39,966 bases of DNA from Nostocales cyanobacterium HT-58-2 (GTDB taxonomy: Bacteria > Cyanobacteriota > Cyanobacteriia > Cyanobacteriales > Nostocaceae): assembly GCA_002163975.1 (NCBI GenBank), contig CP019636.1, positions 7,806,942 through 7,846,907 on the forward strand. The letters run 5' to 3'. The translations under genes were made by a program, and so were the position numbers. Positions 8,872 through 17,142 of this stretch are shown here, piece after piece (position 1 is the stretch's first letter; every line of letters begins with the position of its first letter). The notes below the pieces were generated by a model. It had not been told where the DNA came from. It searched no databases and worked only from the letters and a program-made list of their open reading frames with translations.

Positions 8872-9462
8872 TCACCGGAGTAGATTTTCTGGAAATTTTA
8901 CTTTGTTGTATACATCAGCTAAAGAAATTTGAAAAGGTATTGAACTGAGAGTTATACTTTCATCTTCTTCATCATATTCACAAATAGACCATCGTTTTTT
9001 TGCAGTTTTAGAATATTGCTCAATATATATTCGAGTTTGGTCAATCAAAACATACTCAACCAATGAGGAAATAGTCTTGTAACCATGAAATTTTCCCTCT
9101 CTGTCATAACCTTCGGTTGATTCTGACAGAACTTCAATAATAACTATGGGGTTAGTAATCGTATCAGTGCGATTATTCCAATAGAGTGGTTCACCAGCTA
9201 TTACCATCACGTCTGGGTAAGTGTAAATTCGCTTCTGGGGTATCCACAAACGGACATCACCCATAAAGACTTCATAGTCTTGCTGCTTAAACGCAAAATT
9301 TAATTCAGTACTGACATTAAGTGCTATGCGGTTATGATTCGTCGTTCCACCTGCCATAGGGATGATTAGACCGTCAATATACTCGCTTTTATACTCGGCA
9401 GTTTCTTCTAGTTGTAAATACTCTTCTGGAGAGTAGTATCGCTGTTCTTGGTAAGTTTGCAT
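8872..9462 (-). CDS. Uma2 family protein (restriction-endonuclease-like fold)
   Basis: The 196-aa Uma2 family protein is of a type found in many copies in cyanobacterial genomes. The order of motifs is typical: YSPEEYLQLEE (N terminus), EYIDGLIIPMAGG, NVSTELNFAFK, YTYPDVMVIAG, the core PIVIIEVLSEST, then YDREGKFHGYKTISSLVEYVLIDQ. The PDV...EVLS...K arrangement corresponds to the PD-(D/E)XK nuclease core, but substrate and role are not established for the family. It lies directly downstream of the nuclease-ATPase operon on the same strand (103 nt gap), with an intergenic repeat between them. Confidence 0.9.
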   Translation of the reverse strand: MQTYQEQRYYSPEEYLQLEETAEYKSEYIDGLIIPMAGGTTNHNRIALNVSTELNFAFKQQDYEVFMGDVRLWIPQKRIYTYPDVMVIAGEPLYWNNRTDTITNPIVIIEVLSESTEGYDREGKFHGYKTISSLVEYVLIDQTRIYIEQYSKTAKKRWSICEYDEEDESITLSSIPFQISLADVYNKVKFPENLLR

Positions 9463-9509
9463 AGTTTATGGGAGTATTTTGGCTATAAGAATATTTTCGC
9501 CTTTAATTT

Positions 9510-9545
9510 AAAATAAACCGCAAAGACACAAAGAACGCAAAGGCA
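9510..9545. repeat. Short tandem-type intergenic repeat
   Basis: An A/G-rich segment with repeated AAAGACACAAAGAACGCAAA-like units lies between the Uma2 gene and the nuclease gene. Similar CGCAAAGACACAAAG strings are common between genes of filamentous cyanobacteria. It has no coding potential. Confidence 0.55.
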
Positions 9546-9565
9546 AGAAAGTAAGGGAGAAAGGA

Positions 9566-11068
9566 TTAATTTTTAGGAGTTGGTAAATCACGTAGAAAGT
9601 AAAAGCGATCGCTCTTCCAATCTTCTCCTTTTATTCTTCCCAAGTATCCTGTTAAGGGTGAGGAAAGTTCAATTAGAAAATCGCGGACTGTTTCATCAGT
9701 TAGCTTAGGGTTATGAGTGGCATTATAATGAGCGCGAATCTCTGTAACTGTAAAACTTTGACTGGTAGCTTTTAAACTTTTGTTATCTTGCTCAGAAATT
9801 TCTTTGGCTGCTTGGACAAGCTGCAATCGCAACTTAATATCCTCATTAACTTTATTAATGTATTTTTCAACTTCCTGGTCAGATTGACCCACTTTTAGGT
9901 ATTCTTTTAGTTGAAACAAATCTACTGAGTTAGGATATTTAGATTGCAGTTTTACCAGCTTCTCAAGTGTTTCTGGGTTAATAATTGACATACCTTGTAT
10001 TATTGCTGCATCTTTCAGTTGGGTTGTCGGTTCTCCAGGACCAATAATTAATTTAGCCGCTTGCTTAAATAGTTCTTGGCTTTTTAAGCGTAGAGTTCCT
10101 AAATTTAGTAGTTGTACTGCGGTGGTGTTAGGGATTTTTTTACCTGCTTTACATTCCCCAACGAGAGGATAGGGTTTTGAACAGAATACATCTACGCCAC
10201 CAGCACCGCCTCTGTGGAAATCATCAACTGTAAATCCCAAAAATTCCAGGCTCTTACGGACTATATTTTCAAAGTCTGTTCCAGCTTGATAGTTGCTTTT
10301 GCCCTCATCTTGTTTTATGCTGCGATCGCCCAAAGCTGCAATGTCATTTATCCAAGCTAAATTTGGATTGGGTTGCTCGATAAGTTCTTCACTAATCCAA
10401 CCTAAAAAAGCTTTGATATCCTGCTCTAATTTTTTAGCGGCTGTGTTGGTGATAGCCAAGGAGGCTAAAGCACTCTGCAAGTCTTCTAATTCTGGATGCA
10501 GTGGTGGTTGAAGTGTTTCTAATTGATGTTTGCGGATGGCAAAAGTGCGATCGCTTAACACAGGTTTGGCTTGAGAAACAGTCAGAGAATAAGGTAAAGG
10601 CACAAATTGACGATTTTGAGGTTGTACCGCAATCTCAAGTGGTTCAAGTAGCTGGTAAACACGCAAGTAAGCGAGAAAGATGTTTTGCCGTTGCTTGAGT
10701 ATTTCTTGTAAAGCTTCTTGTGTCCAAATTGTTAGCGATGATAAAGCAGCTAGTGATTCAGCACTATTAATAATTTGGCATAATTCGCACTTTGTCCAAG
10801 CTTTAATGGAGATTATCTCAGAGGCTAAAAAAAACTCCTGGCAATTTAACTTTGCGAAAGCAGTATGAGCTATGGGTAAGAAACTTGAGTGGTAGTATCG
10901 CTCAACTGAAAGTGGAATAGTTGAAGAATCGGTTGGATAGATAGCAAACTTTTGCCCAGGACGGATGAACATCCTCGATAAAACGGCAATTGTTTGCCCC
11001 TGTATTAACGCTTCAATATCAGGAGCAGGTAAGCATAGCGCTGTTGTGATTGAAACAAGCTGATTCAT
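9566..11068 (-). CDS. DUF1802-like domain fused to a PD-(D/E)XK nuclease
   Basis: This is a 500-aa protein. Residues 1-160 resemble DUF1802 (PAPDIEALIQGQTIAVLSR, FAIYP, and the ending IWTQEAL...YLRVYQL). Residues 255-330 carry a nuclease core: helix Glu267 (TDFENIVRKSLEFLGF), Asp293 (GGAGGVDVFC), Glu305-x-Lys307 (VGECKAGK) and Gln319. This is the order E-D-ExK-Q seen in Mrr-like restriction endonucleases. The C-terminal 70 residues (VTEIRAHYNA...DRFYFLRDLP) look like a winged helix. ATG 11068 lies 2 nt after the stop of the ATPase gene with no Shine-Dalgarno, so translation is probably coupled. Nuclease activity is inferred from intact residues; the DUF1802 call is from memory. Confidence 0.75.
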   Translation of the reverse strand: MNQLVSITTALCLPAPDIEALIQGQTIAVLSRMFIRPGQKFAIYPTDSSTIPLSVERYYHSSFLPIAHTAFAKLNCQEFFLASEIISIKAWTKCELCQIINSAESLAALSSLTIWTQEALQEILKQRQNIFLAYLRVYQLLEPLEIAVQPQNRQFVPLPYSLTVSQAKPVLSDRTFAIRKHQLETLQPPLHPELEDLQSALASLAITNTAAKKLEQDIKAFLGWISEELIEQPNPNLAWINDIAALGDRSIKQDEGKSNYQAGTDFENIVRKSLEFLGFTVDDFHRGGAGGVDVFCSKPYPLVGECKAGKKIPNTTAVQLLNLGTLRLKSQELFKQAAKLIIGPGEPTTQLKDAAIIQGMSIINPETLEKLVKLQSKYPNSVDLFQLKEYLKVGQSDQEVEKYINKVNEDIKLRLQLVQAAKEISEQDNKSLKATSQSFTVTEIRAHYNATHNPKLTDETVRDFLIELSSPLTGYLGRIKGEDWKSDRFYFLRDLPTPKN

Positions 11069-11070
11069 TT

Positions 11071-12969
11071 CTAGTTAGGGATAGCTGAATTTAGATCAAT
11101 GTTATCAGCAGTATCAAAAACGCTTTTAGGAATACTAACAGGCAAATCGTCATCAGTTAAATTATCAGGTTCTTTACCAGATGGATCACTTAAAATCTCT
11201 CGAATCAGAGGATTATCTATTGCTAGTTTTTTTTGTTTAATGAAATCCAAAATCTGTTCTTCAGTCAGTTCGTAATTCTCACATTTATATACAAATAAAA
11301 TCGCCAAAAGAGGTTTAATATCTTGACTCTGCAACATTACCCACTCTCCACCTTGCTTTTTTAAAAGTGTTTTCAAACACTCTCTAGCAACTGTTGCTCC
11401 TGGATTAATTTTTTTTGAGCGCACTAAACAACTGCGAGTAAGGTCAAACTTTTTGTAATTGATTAGTCGCCTCAATGCAGCTCCCACGTACTTGCCGCCA
11501 GATTGCTGAATAACGTCTACTCCTATCTTAACTTTTCTTTGATTGCCGATAATTTTGAAATCAATATAGCCTTGGTCTGCTGCACTTGCTTCAACTTCTT
11601 CAATTGCTTCAATTGTTACTCCTTCTACTGTTTCTTTAACTAAACTAAAGAAAGCCAGCCAAAGTGCATCTGCAATTGCTGCTTCATCCTCCATTAGGGA
11701 ATCAATAGAAGCATTAACATTTGCTAATTCATTCTCAAAGTATGGTTCAACTGGATGTGGTTCGATTTCAGATGGCTTGCCTATAGGTGGATAGGGGTCA
11801 GACACAACAAAATTGTCTGCACACCACTTCAAAACTGACCTGACGGTAGGTTTACTTTTTCCAAATTCTCTGAGTTTATCTTCTGAAAAGGGGTAGAGTT
11901 TCTGAGGCGGCTCTACTTGATTTTCCCTATAAAACTCTTGTAGCCACTGACCAACAATAGCAACTATATCATCAGAGCTTAGATTATTTAGTTTAATTGG
12001 TTTTCTATCAGGTTGCTCACTTACTAGTCTATCAATGACTGCTTCAGCTTGTGGCAAAGCTTTAATTTGCTCTTCCCAAGTTGGAGGATACATTGCCAGC
12101 AGTAAAACACCCCGTTTGAGACTGTTATATAAGTCTTTAGTCAAGCTGGCAATAACCTGTGCTGCAAGAAAGCCGTTGTTATCAGCATCTGCAATATCTA
12201 ATTCATCAAAGCAAATTACCGGAACTCGATAATCACTGATTATGTCTAGAATTTGGCGAACTATGCTTAATCCTTCAGATTCTCTATCTTCTGTTTTAAG
12301 ATTAGGTAATCCCATGACTTCAGCTTGTTCCTCTGTTAACTCCAATCCACATAACCAATAATTTGCATAATTGGTATGGACAGAAGATAGTGTCCACAAA
12401 ATTGCTTTTACTAAGTAAGGATTGCTTACTTCAGGCTTTGTTTGCAGAACTAATTCCGTTAATTTATCAACTACTTTCGTTGAATATTTATTTAACCAAC
12501 TTGGGTATATATTACTAATATACTGCTGTGGAGTGTAGTTCCATTGCTTTGCTTCGTTAATTAAAGCTGCTGCTATTTCCTGCCATTGCATTACATTTTG
12601 ACTACCCAAGGCTCTGAGGCTTGAAGCGACAGTTTGGAGAAACTGATATTTAATTTGATTTAAGTTGTCATACTTGCTCATGTAGACAAACAAAGCACTA
12701 CCTTCTGCCTGCAAGCCATGACGAATTCGACTTATGATATGACTTTTTCCTGCTCCTTTTTCAGCCGTTATTGTGATGCCCACAGTTTCACGTTGCCCTT
12801 TACGTACTTTTTCCACTGCATCAAACACAGCATTTGAAGCATGAGCATTAATTGAGGGAACATCAGGAAAACTTTTTCCCCATATTTGCGAAGGTCTGAC
12901 AACAATATGTCCTGCAAATGGATTTTTCTTTCTGATCAGGTCATCAATTGAAGATGTAGCAGTAGTCAT
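11071..12969 (-). CDS. AAA+ ATPase, ORC/Cdc6-like, of a putative defence operon
   Basis: This is a 632-aa P-loop ATPase. Walker A is AEKGAGKS (69-76) and Walker B is VPVICFDELD (249-258). A sensor-1-like LLLAMYPPTWE (289-299) and a helical lid with KSKPTVRSVLKW (371-382) fit the ORC/Cdc6/STAND architecture. The N terminus (NPFAGHIVVRPSQIWGKSFP) may contact partners. The region 430-550 (YIDFKIIGNQRKVKIGVDVI...SCLVRSKKINPGA) has an alpha/beta pattern that could be a second, inactive nuclease-like fold. It lies between a winged-helix gene and the PD-(D/E)XK nuclease, 2 nt from the latter, and probably powers or gates it. It is not a family I can name exactly; BREX BrxD-type ATPases are a distant comparison. 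Confidence 0.8.
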   Translation of the reverse strand: MTTATSSIDDLIRKKNPFAGHIVVRPSQIWGKSFPDVPSINAHASNAVFDAVEKVRKGQRETVGITITAEKGAGKSHIISRIRHGLQAEGSALFVYMSKYDNLNQIKYQFLQTVASSLRALGSQNVMQWQEIAAALINEAKQWNYTPQQYISNIYPSWLNKYSTKVVDKLTELVLQTKPEVSNPYLVKAILWTLSSVHTNYANYWLCGLELTEEQAEVMGLPNLKTEDRESEGLSIVRQILDIISDYRVPVICFDELDIADADNNGFLAAQVIASLTKDLYNSLKRGVLLLAMYPPTWEEQIKALPQAEAVIDRLVSEQPDRKPIKLNNLSSDDIVAIVGQWLQEFYRENQVEPPQKLYPFSEDKLREFGKSKPTVRSVLKWCADNFVVSDPYPPIGKPSEIEPHPVEPYFENELANVNASIDSLMEDEAAIADALWLAFFSLVKETVEGVTIEAIEEVEASAADQGYIDFKIIGNQRKVKIGVDVIQQSGGKYVGAALRRLINYKKFDLTRSCLVRSKKINPGATVARECLKTLLKKQGGEWVMLQSQDIKPLLAILFVYKCENYELTEEQILDFIKQKKLAIDNPLIREILSDPSGKEPDNLTDDDLPVSIPKSVFDTADNIDLNSAIPN

Positions 12970-13008
12970 ACTTTTATAAACTTAGATAAGTGAGGAGTAA
13001 GAGACAAA

Positions 13009-13677
13009 TTAAAATTTCAGAAGCGTGGCATAGCAGCGCAATCCATCTAGTTCTGTAGTGACGGAATCTTCAATTTTGTCTGGTGCGCTATCTTCTATAC
13101 TTCCACCCTGAAGTTGCAAAATATCCTTCTCCTGCATTTCAAGCAGCCAATTACTAAATTCGGAACGATTAACGCGATCGCCTATTTCTCTCCTAATCCT
13201 GTAAATTGGTACCAAATCATTCAGGTTATAGTCGCGGTTAAGCTGGTCGTAGACTGCTAACGCGACTTGCTTAAACTCGTCGTAAGATTTAATCCCACTC
13301 TTCACCCCATTAGTTGATGCAGTTGCAGCGATCGCACCATTCATCTGACTTATCCACTTTAGGAGTGCATTAGCCGCCCAAGTACCGACAATATTGCCTT
13401 CAAACTTAAACTCTGGGCTTTTCAAACCCTCACCCAGCACCTCTAAACCCACAGGAGATACCAAAGAGAAGCCTTTTTTGGAAATGGCGATCGCCCCTTT
13501 TTTCTCCAATTCCTCAAAGACACCCTGATAATCTGTTACTTTCTTGCCTTTCGGAACAATTCGCCTCGTGAGTTTACCTTTGTTCACTTCCTGCTTTGTT
13601 CCTCCCAAGTCCCACAAAGCCAGAAGGAGACGAGTTTTTGCCTGGGTTTCGATACCTTGTATTTTTTTTGACGACAT
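13009..13677 (-). CDS. Winged-helix protein, first gene of the ATPase-nuclease operon
   Basis: This 222-aa protein shows no enzyme motif. An N-terminal winged-helix-like module (TRLLLALWDLGGTKQEVNKG, FEELEKKGAIAISKKGFSLV, residues 14-80) is followed by a helical middle and a second such module (LVPIYRIRREIGDRVNRSEF, WLLEMQEKDILQL). The frame is open to 13776, but the extra 33 residues are AT-rich and atypical, so ATG 13677 (MSSKKIQGIETQ) is chosen; no clear Shine-Dalgarno is seen. It lies 39 nt upstream of the ATPase gene. It may be a DNA-binding sensor, an adaptor or the operon regulator. The family is not recognised. Confidence 0.7.
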   Translation of the reverse strand: MSSKKIQGIETQAKTRLLLALWDLGGTKQEVNKGKLTRRIVPKGKKVTDYQGVFEELEKKGAIAISKKGFSLVSPVGLEVLGEGLKSPEFKFEGNIVGTWAANALLKWISQMNGAIAATASTNGVKSGIKSYDEFKQVALAVYDQLNRDYNLNDLVPIYRIRREIGDRVNRSEFSNWLLEMQEKDILQLQGGSIEDSAPDKIEDSVTTELDGLRCYATLLKF

Positions 13678-14146
13678 ATTAATAGTTACATTTGCTACAA
13701 CTAGTATAATTTTTACTTCAGCGTTCCTATTTATGTATAAATACTGGAAAAATATTAGTATCTTGTATAACTTCAATATTTTTCAGTACATTTACACAAA
13801 AACTCAACACCAATTGAAAAATGCAGCATTTATAACTCTAATTTTCCGTATCTCTTATTAATCAATTGAAAGAAATAGTTGTCTAAATAATTTTTGTAGT
13901 ATACATAACATTTATTTATTTGTTATTTAATTAACCGCATATTTCCTGAGGATGAATGCAGATTCTCTCAAAGGCAAGATGGATAATTTGAGAAATTACA
14001 TCATCATTGCAATCAAACAATTCACAGTGCTGTTGTCAAAGAATGGCTAGTGTTCTTTCTCTGCTACGAGAAATCACAGAAATTCCTTCACTGTTGTTTC
14101 ATGTAACAGCACGTATTTAGCAAAGGCAGGGTGATGAGGAAACACA
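13678..14146. other. AT-rich divergent spacer
   Basis: About 470 bp between the defence-like operon (minus) and the lipoprotein gene (plus) are very AT-rich from 13680 to 13960 and carry no credible gene. The operon promoter must lie in the AT-rich part. The lipoprotein gene has only a weak purine tract (GATGAGGAAACACA) before its ATG. Confidence 0.5.
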
Positions 14147-14647
14147 ATGAACACAATAAACCCAGGGCATAAAAGAGCTCCGCTTCCAACGGCGGTTTTT
14201 CTCTCAGCATTGCTAACACTACCTGTGCTTAGTGGTTGCGGTGGAGACTCCCAAACTGCTGCGCCACCGCCACCTGTTGACAACACCACTGGTAGAAATG
14301 TCAATTATCCACAACGAGCAAACCAACCCCAACAAGCTAAGAAGGGATTATCAACAGGGCAAAAAGTGGCAATAACCTTGGCGGGAGCTGCTGCTCTTTA
14401 CTACCTCTACAATCAACGCAAGAATGCTCAAGGACAGGGACCACAGGGCAAGTACTACCTTTCTAAAAACGGGCGTGTTTACTACCGCGATGCTCAAGGT
14501 CGTCCTCACTGGGTATCGCCTCCACCTGAAGGAATTCGAGTTCCAGAGTCAGAAGCGCAACGCTACCGGGATTTCCAAGGATATAACGGGCGTACAACAG
14601 GTCGCACTTTAACTGACATCGTTCCACAAGAAGCGCCGACATATTAA
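14147..14647 (+). CDS. Predicted lipoprotein with a transmembrane segment
   Basis: This 166-aa protein is of unknown function. A charged N terminus precedes a hydrophobic stretch and a lipobox (LPVLSGC, Cys31), so it is probably a lipidated membrane protein. A Pro-rich linker (APPPPVDN) follows. A second hydrophobic helix (VAITLAGAAALYYLYNQRK, about 74-92) comes next. The C-terminal part has a regular short motif (GKYYLSKNGRVYYRDAQGRP) that may form beta hairpins, then a conserved-looking tail. AGGAAA before ATG 14147 is a plausible ribosome site. The repeat protein follows 120 nt downstream on the same strand, so they may share a promoter. Confidence 0.75.
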   Translation: MNTINPGHKRAPLPTAVFLSALLTLPVLSGCGGDSQTAAPPPPVDNTTGRNVNYPQRANQPQQAKKGLSTGQKVAITLAGAAALYYLYNQRKNAQGQGPQGKYYLSKNGRVYYRDAQGRPHWVSPPPEGIRVPESEAQRYRDFQGYNGRTTGRTLTDIVPQEAPTY

Positions 14648-14767
14648 ACAAAAAGCCACTGACTCGCAATACTCACAATACTCACAGATAATACCTAGTC
14701 ACATACACAAAGACAGGTAGATCAGACAACAGCACAATTAACCACAAAAATCAAAAGGAGATAAGTG

Positions 14768-15199
14768 ATGGTAGACGACTTTTTGCGAAAGGCAGCAGAT
14801 TTTCTGACTGGATCGAACGAGGATGACCGCGAGGTACGTCCAGCAAGTGAAGACCCATACGGCGACCCAGCAAACCAGGATTACTACGGTAACGCCACCC
14901 CCGCAAGCCAAGACCCCTATGGTGACCCAGCGGATTCCTACGGGCAGTATGATAATGTCCGTCCAGCAAGTGAAGATCCTTACGGCGACCCAGCGGATTC
15001 CTACGGGCAATATGATAATGTCCGTCCAGCAAGTGAAGATCCTTACGGCGACCCTGCTGACCAAGAATATTACGGTAGCCCCATCCCCGCAAGCCAAGAC
15101 CCCTATGGTGACCCCGCTGATTACTCTGGGCAGTATGACAACGTCCGTTCAGCAAGTGAAGACCCCTACGGTGACCCAGCGGATCAGGATTACCGATAA
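14768..15199 (+). CDS. Acidic repeat protein (six DPYGDPA repeats)
   Basis: The 143-aa protein starts with a short amphipathic helix (MVDDFLRKAADFLTG) and then consists of six imperfect 20-21 residue repeats, each with AS(E/Q)DPYGDPA. The linker between them alternates between two types, YYG-containing and SYGQYDNVRP. It is rich in Asp, Pro, Gly and Tyr, has no signal peptide, and is likely disordered. ATG 14768 is favoured over GTG 14765, with AGGAG (14756-14760) 7 nt upstream. The antisense frames are open only because of the repeat. The family and function are unknown. The N-terminal helix could attach it to a membrane or partner. Confidence 0.75.
   Translation: MVDDFLRKAADFLTGSNEDDREVRPASEDPYGDPANQDYYGNATPASQDPYGDPADSYGQYDNVRPASEDPYGDPADSYGQYDNVRPASEDPYGDPADQEYYGSPIPASQDPYGDPADYSGQYDNVRSASEDPYGDPADQDYR
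14840..15195 (+). repeat. In-gene tandem repeat, period 60-63 bp
   Basis: Six copies of a 60-63 bp unit encode the AS(E/Q)DPYGDPA repeats. Adjacent copies around 14920-15050 are nearly identical at the DNA level, including synonymous positions, which points to recent duplication or gene conversion. Copy-number variation between strains is expected. Confidence 0.8.
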
Positions 15200-15246
15200 T
15201 CGACGCCAAAAAATAAATCTCCTCTGATTCAGCCAAGCCTATTATT

Positions 15247-15289
15247 GACTCCTCTCTCTCCCCAACAGTGGGATGGTAAGGAGTCTTTT
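15247..15289 (+). terminator. Probable terminator after the repeat-protein gene
   Basis: The outer stem is GACTCCT (15247-15253) with AGGAGTC (15279-15285), an inner CCCA...TGGG extends it, and TTTT follows. It lies about 50 nt after the stop. The loop region is long, so it is weaker than the first terminator in this window. Confidence 0.6.
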
Positions 15290-15340
15290 GTATCAATTTT
15301 TTCTTATAATACCAATTGGAAAAAAGAATGCAACACATTG

Positions 15341-15410
15341 GTTAAACCCCTCCCCAAGCCTCCCCTTGGTAAGGGGAGGGTACCCGATAGGGCGGGTGGG
15401 GTTTCCCACA
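15341..15410. repeat. GC-rich palindromic intergenic repeat
   Basis: An inverted repeat is built from ACCCCTCCCC and GGGGAGGG plus GGTGGGGTTT around CCTTGGTAAGG. It separates the repeat-protein gene from the mdh 3' end. The CCTCCCCTTGGTAAGGGGAGG core is, from memory, a common multi-copy intergenic palindrome in cyanobacteria. Confidence 0.6.
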
Positions 15411-15438
15411 ATTTCTGAGTTATTGAGCCGACATACTA

Positions 15439-16419
15439 TCACTTACCGATACCAGCAAAAATTTCCTGCGCTCGGGTAATATTATTACGTACTGCTTGTG
15501 CAGAAGTATGCAAAGCATCCCTTTCTGCATCAGACAGGTGCAATTCTACGACTTTCTCAATTCCGCCACATCCCAAACGACAGGGAACGCCGATAAAGAT
15601 ATCGTTTAACCCATATTCACCTTGCAAATACGCGGTCACTGGTAACAAGCGCGACTGATTCAGTAAAATCGATTCTACCATCATGTAGGTAGAAGAAGCG
15701 GGAGCAAAAAAAGCACCTCCTGTCTGCATCAGTTCTACAATTTCTGCACCACCATTACGGGTTCGTTCCACTAATCGCTCAATTGTGGCTTCATCGAGTA
15801 ATTCTGTAATCGAAACACCGTTGACAGTAGCATAACGCGGCAAGGGCACCATTAAATCTCCGTGGCTACCCAGGACCATTGCTTTGACATCAAGGGGACT
15901 CACGCCCAATTCCATCGCAATAAAGGTTTCAAAGCGCGCTGAGTCTAACACACCAGCCATACCCATAACGCGATCGCGTGGGAGTCCGGTTGCTTGCCAA
16001 GATAGGTAAGTCATCACATCCAAAGGATTTGTGACAACTATGTATACAGCGTCGGGAGAATAGGCAACTGCTTTCTTTGCAGCGTCCACCACAATTTTTG
16101 CATTTGTCAGGAGCAAATCATCGCGACTCATGCCTGGTTTGCGGGGAAAACCTGCTGTAATGACTACGACATCAGAACCAGATGTATCAGCATAGTCATT
16201 TGTACCGATAATCTGACGATTGTGCAATTCAATTCCCCTTGCCTCCATCAAATCCAGCGCTAGTCCTTGGGGCATACCTGCGACAACATCAAGCAATACA
16301 ACATCTGCTAGGTTTTTTTCAGCAATGTGTTGCGCTAAAGTACTACCAACTTTACCAGCACCGACAACGGTGACACGGGGTGAATGACATATATTTGAGG
16401 AGGAAGGGGAATAGTTCAT
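15439..16419 (-). CDS. mdh: Malate dehydrogenase
   Basis: It catalyses the NAD-dependent interconversion of malate and oxaloacetate. It is the LDH-like type (326 aa). The Rossmann loop is VVGAGKVGST. The active-site loop FPRKPGMSRDDLL carries the substrate Arg of the malate type, TNPLDVMTYL is present, and the catalytic His lies in VLGSHGDLMVP. The first 12 residues (MNYSPSSSNICH) are a variable leader, so Met1 is uncertain, but no other good start is seen. It lies 31 nt after ndhO on the same strand and is probably cotranscribed. Confidence 0.95.
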   Translation of the reverse strand: MNYSPSSSNICHSPRVTVVGAGKVGSTLAQHIAEKNLADVVLLDVVAGMPQGLALDLMEARGIELHNRQIIGTNDYADTSGSDVVVITAGFPRKPGMSRDDLLLTNAKIVVDAAKKAVAYSPDAVYIVVTNPLDVMTYLSWQATGLPRDRVMGMAGVLDSARFETFIAMELGVSPLDVKAMVLGSHGDLMVPLPRYATVNGVSITELLDEATIERLVERTRNGGAEIVELMQTGGAFFAPASSTYMMVESILLNQSRLLPVTAYLQGEYGLNDIFIGVPCRLGCGGIEKVVELHLSDAERDALHTSAQAVRNNITRAQEIFAGIGK

Positions 16420-16450
16420 AATTGCAGTGCCTCTGTTAATTGTTCAAATG

Positions 16451-16663
16451 TCATTTAAATTCTTCGAGTTGATCCTGACGTAACCAAACATTTGGAGTTG
16501 GAACCTGAAACTTCACAAAGGCATAGTCACCTTTGAGATCTACAACTTCGCCTTTGGTTTCAAATAAATAGGAAGGAAAGCGAGAGTCACTAGCTTGTGC
16601 TTCTAGACTGTTTTCCAGCTTCTCGCGGTTAACACGAACTATATCTCCTTTTTTTACAGCCAT
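16451..16663 (-). CDS. ndhO: NAD(P)H-quinone oxidoreductase subunit O
   Basis: The 70-aa NdhO is a peripheral subunit specific to the photosynthetic NDH-1 complex of cyanobacteria and chloroplasts, on the cytoplasmic side of the thylakoid membrane. The sequence has KKGDIVRVNREKLENS, SRFPSYLFETKGEVV and FVKFQVPTPNVWLR, which match the family throughout. AGGAG lies 5 nt before ATG 16663. It is followed closely by mdh on the same strand. Confidence 0.95.
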   Translation of the reverse strand: MAVKKGDIVRVNREKLENSLEAQASDSRFPSYLFETKGEVVDLKGDYAFVKFQVPTPNVWLRQDQLEEFK

Positions 16664-17142
16664 GAGTTCTCCTCTTAAATAGGTGGTTGTATCAGGATTG
16701 TAGCTCGCCCAAAGTTATCCTAGAGCAGGAATTGGCTTCTCACACGTGCCGGATAATGCCTTATGCATCCCTTTTGTTGGATATCAGTTGGTTTTATGGC
16801 TGTTAAATTTGGATTCCTTAAAGTTCCTACTGCCTACTGGTAGTAGTCTATTTCAAAATCCAAAATGACAACCGCAGACGCACGCGAATCTACGCAGATG
16901 AATTTGAGAGTGCTTTTCCCCTTCATCTGGGTCTGATGAAAAATTTCAGAATCTAAAATCAAAATTGTATCAGCAAGGACACATTAATTTTTATACATTA
17001 AAGATTTCGCTGTTAAGTTGTCATCTTTTTCATCGAAGAAGGGAACAGGGAACGGGCAAACAGGCAACAGAGAAGAGTCAATGCTGATTACTTCTTCTGT
17101 TCCCTGTTCCCTATTGCCTTTTTAATCTGACTTTTGAATTGC
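16664..17142. other. Intergenic region with repeat-like segments, no gene
   Basis: About 480 bp lie between ndhO and mutM. The segment at 16866-16905 (CAGACGCACGCGAATCTACG and following) resembles the 'CGCAGATG' type of intergenic repeats. Positions 17039-17120 form an imperfect inverted repeat: AGGGAACAGGGAACGGG against TTCCCTGTTCCCTATTGCC. No open frame of note and no clear promoter could be assigned. Confidence 0.55.

Noticed and set aside
13544..13861. 105-aa plus-strand ORF over the winged-helix start
   Set aside because: It is antisense to the wHTH gene and AT-rich, with no support.
14840..15195. CRISPR-like array in the repeat gene
   Set aside because: The repeats are coding, of 60-63 bp period, without spacers or a leader, and there are no cas genes.
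14738..15338. Antisense ORFs opposite the repeat protein (119 and 195 aa)
   Set aside because: They are open only because of the tandem repeat on the plus strand; their own composition is unnatural.
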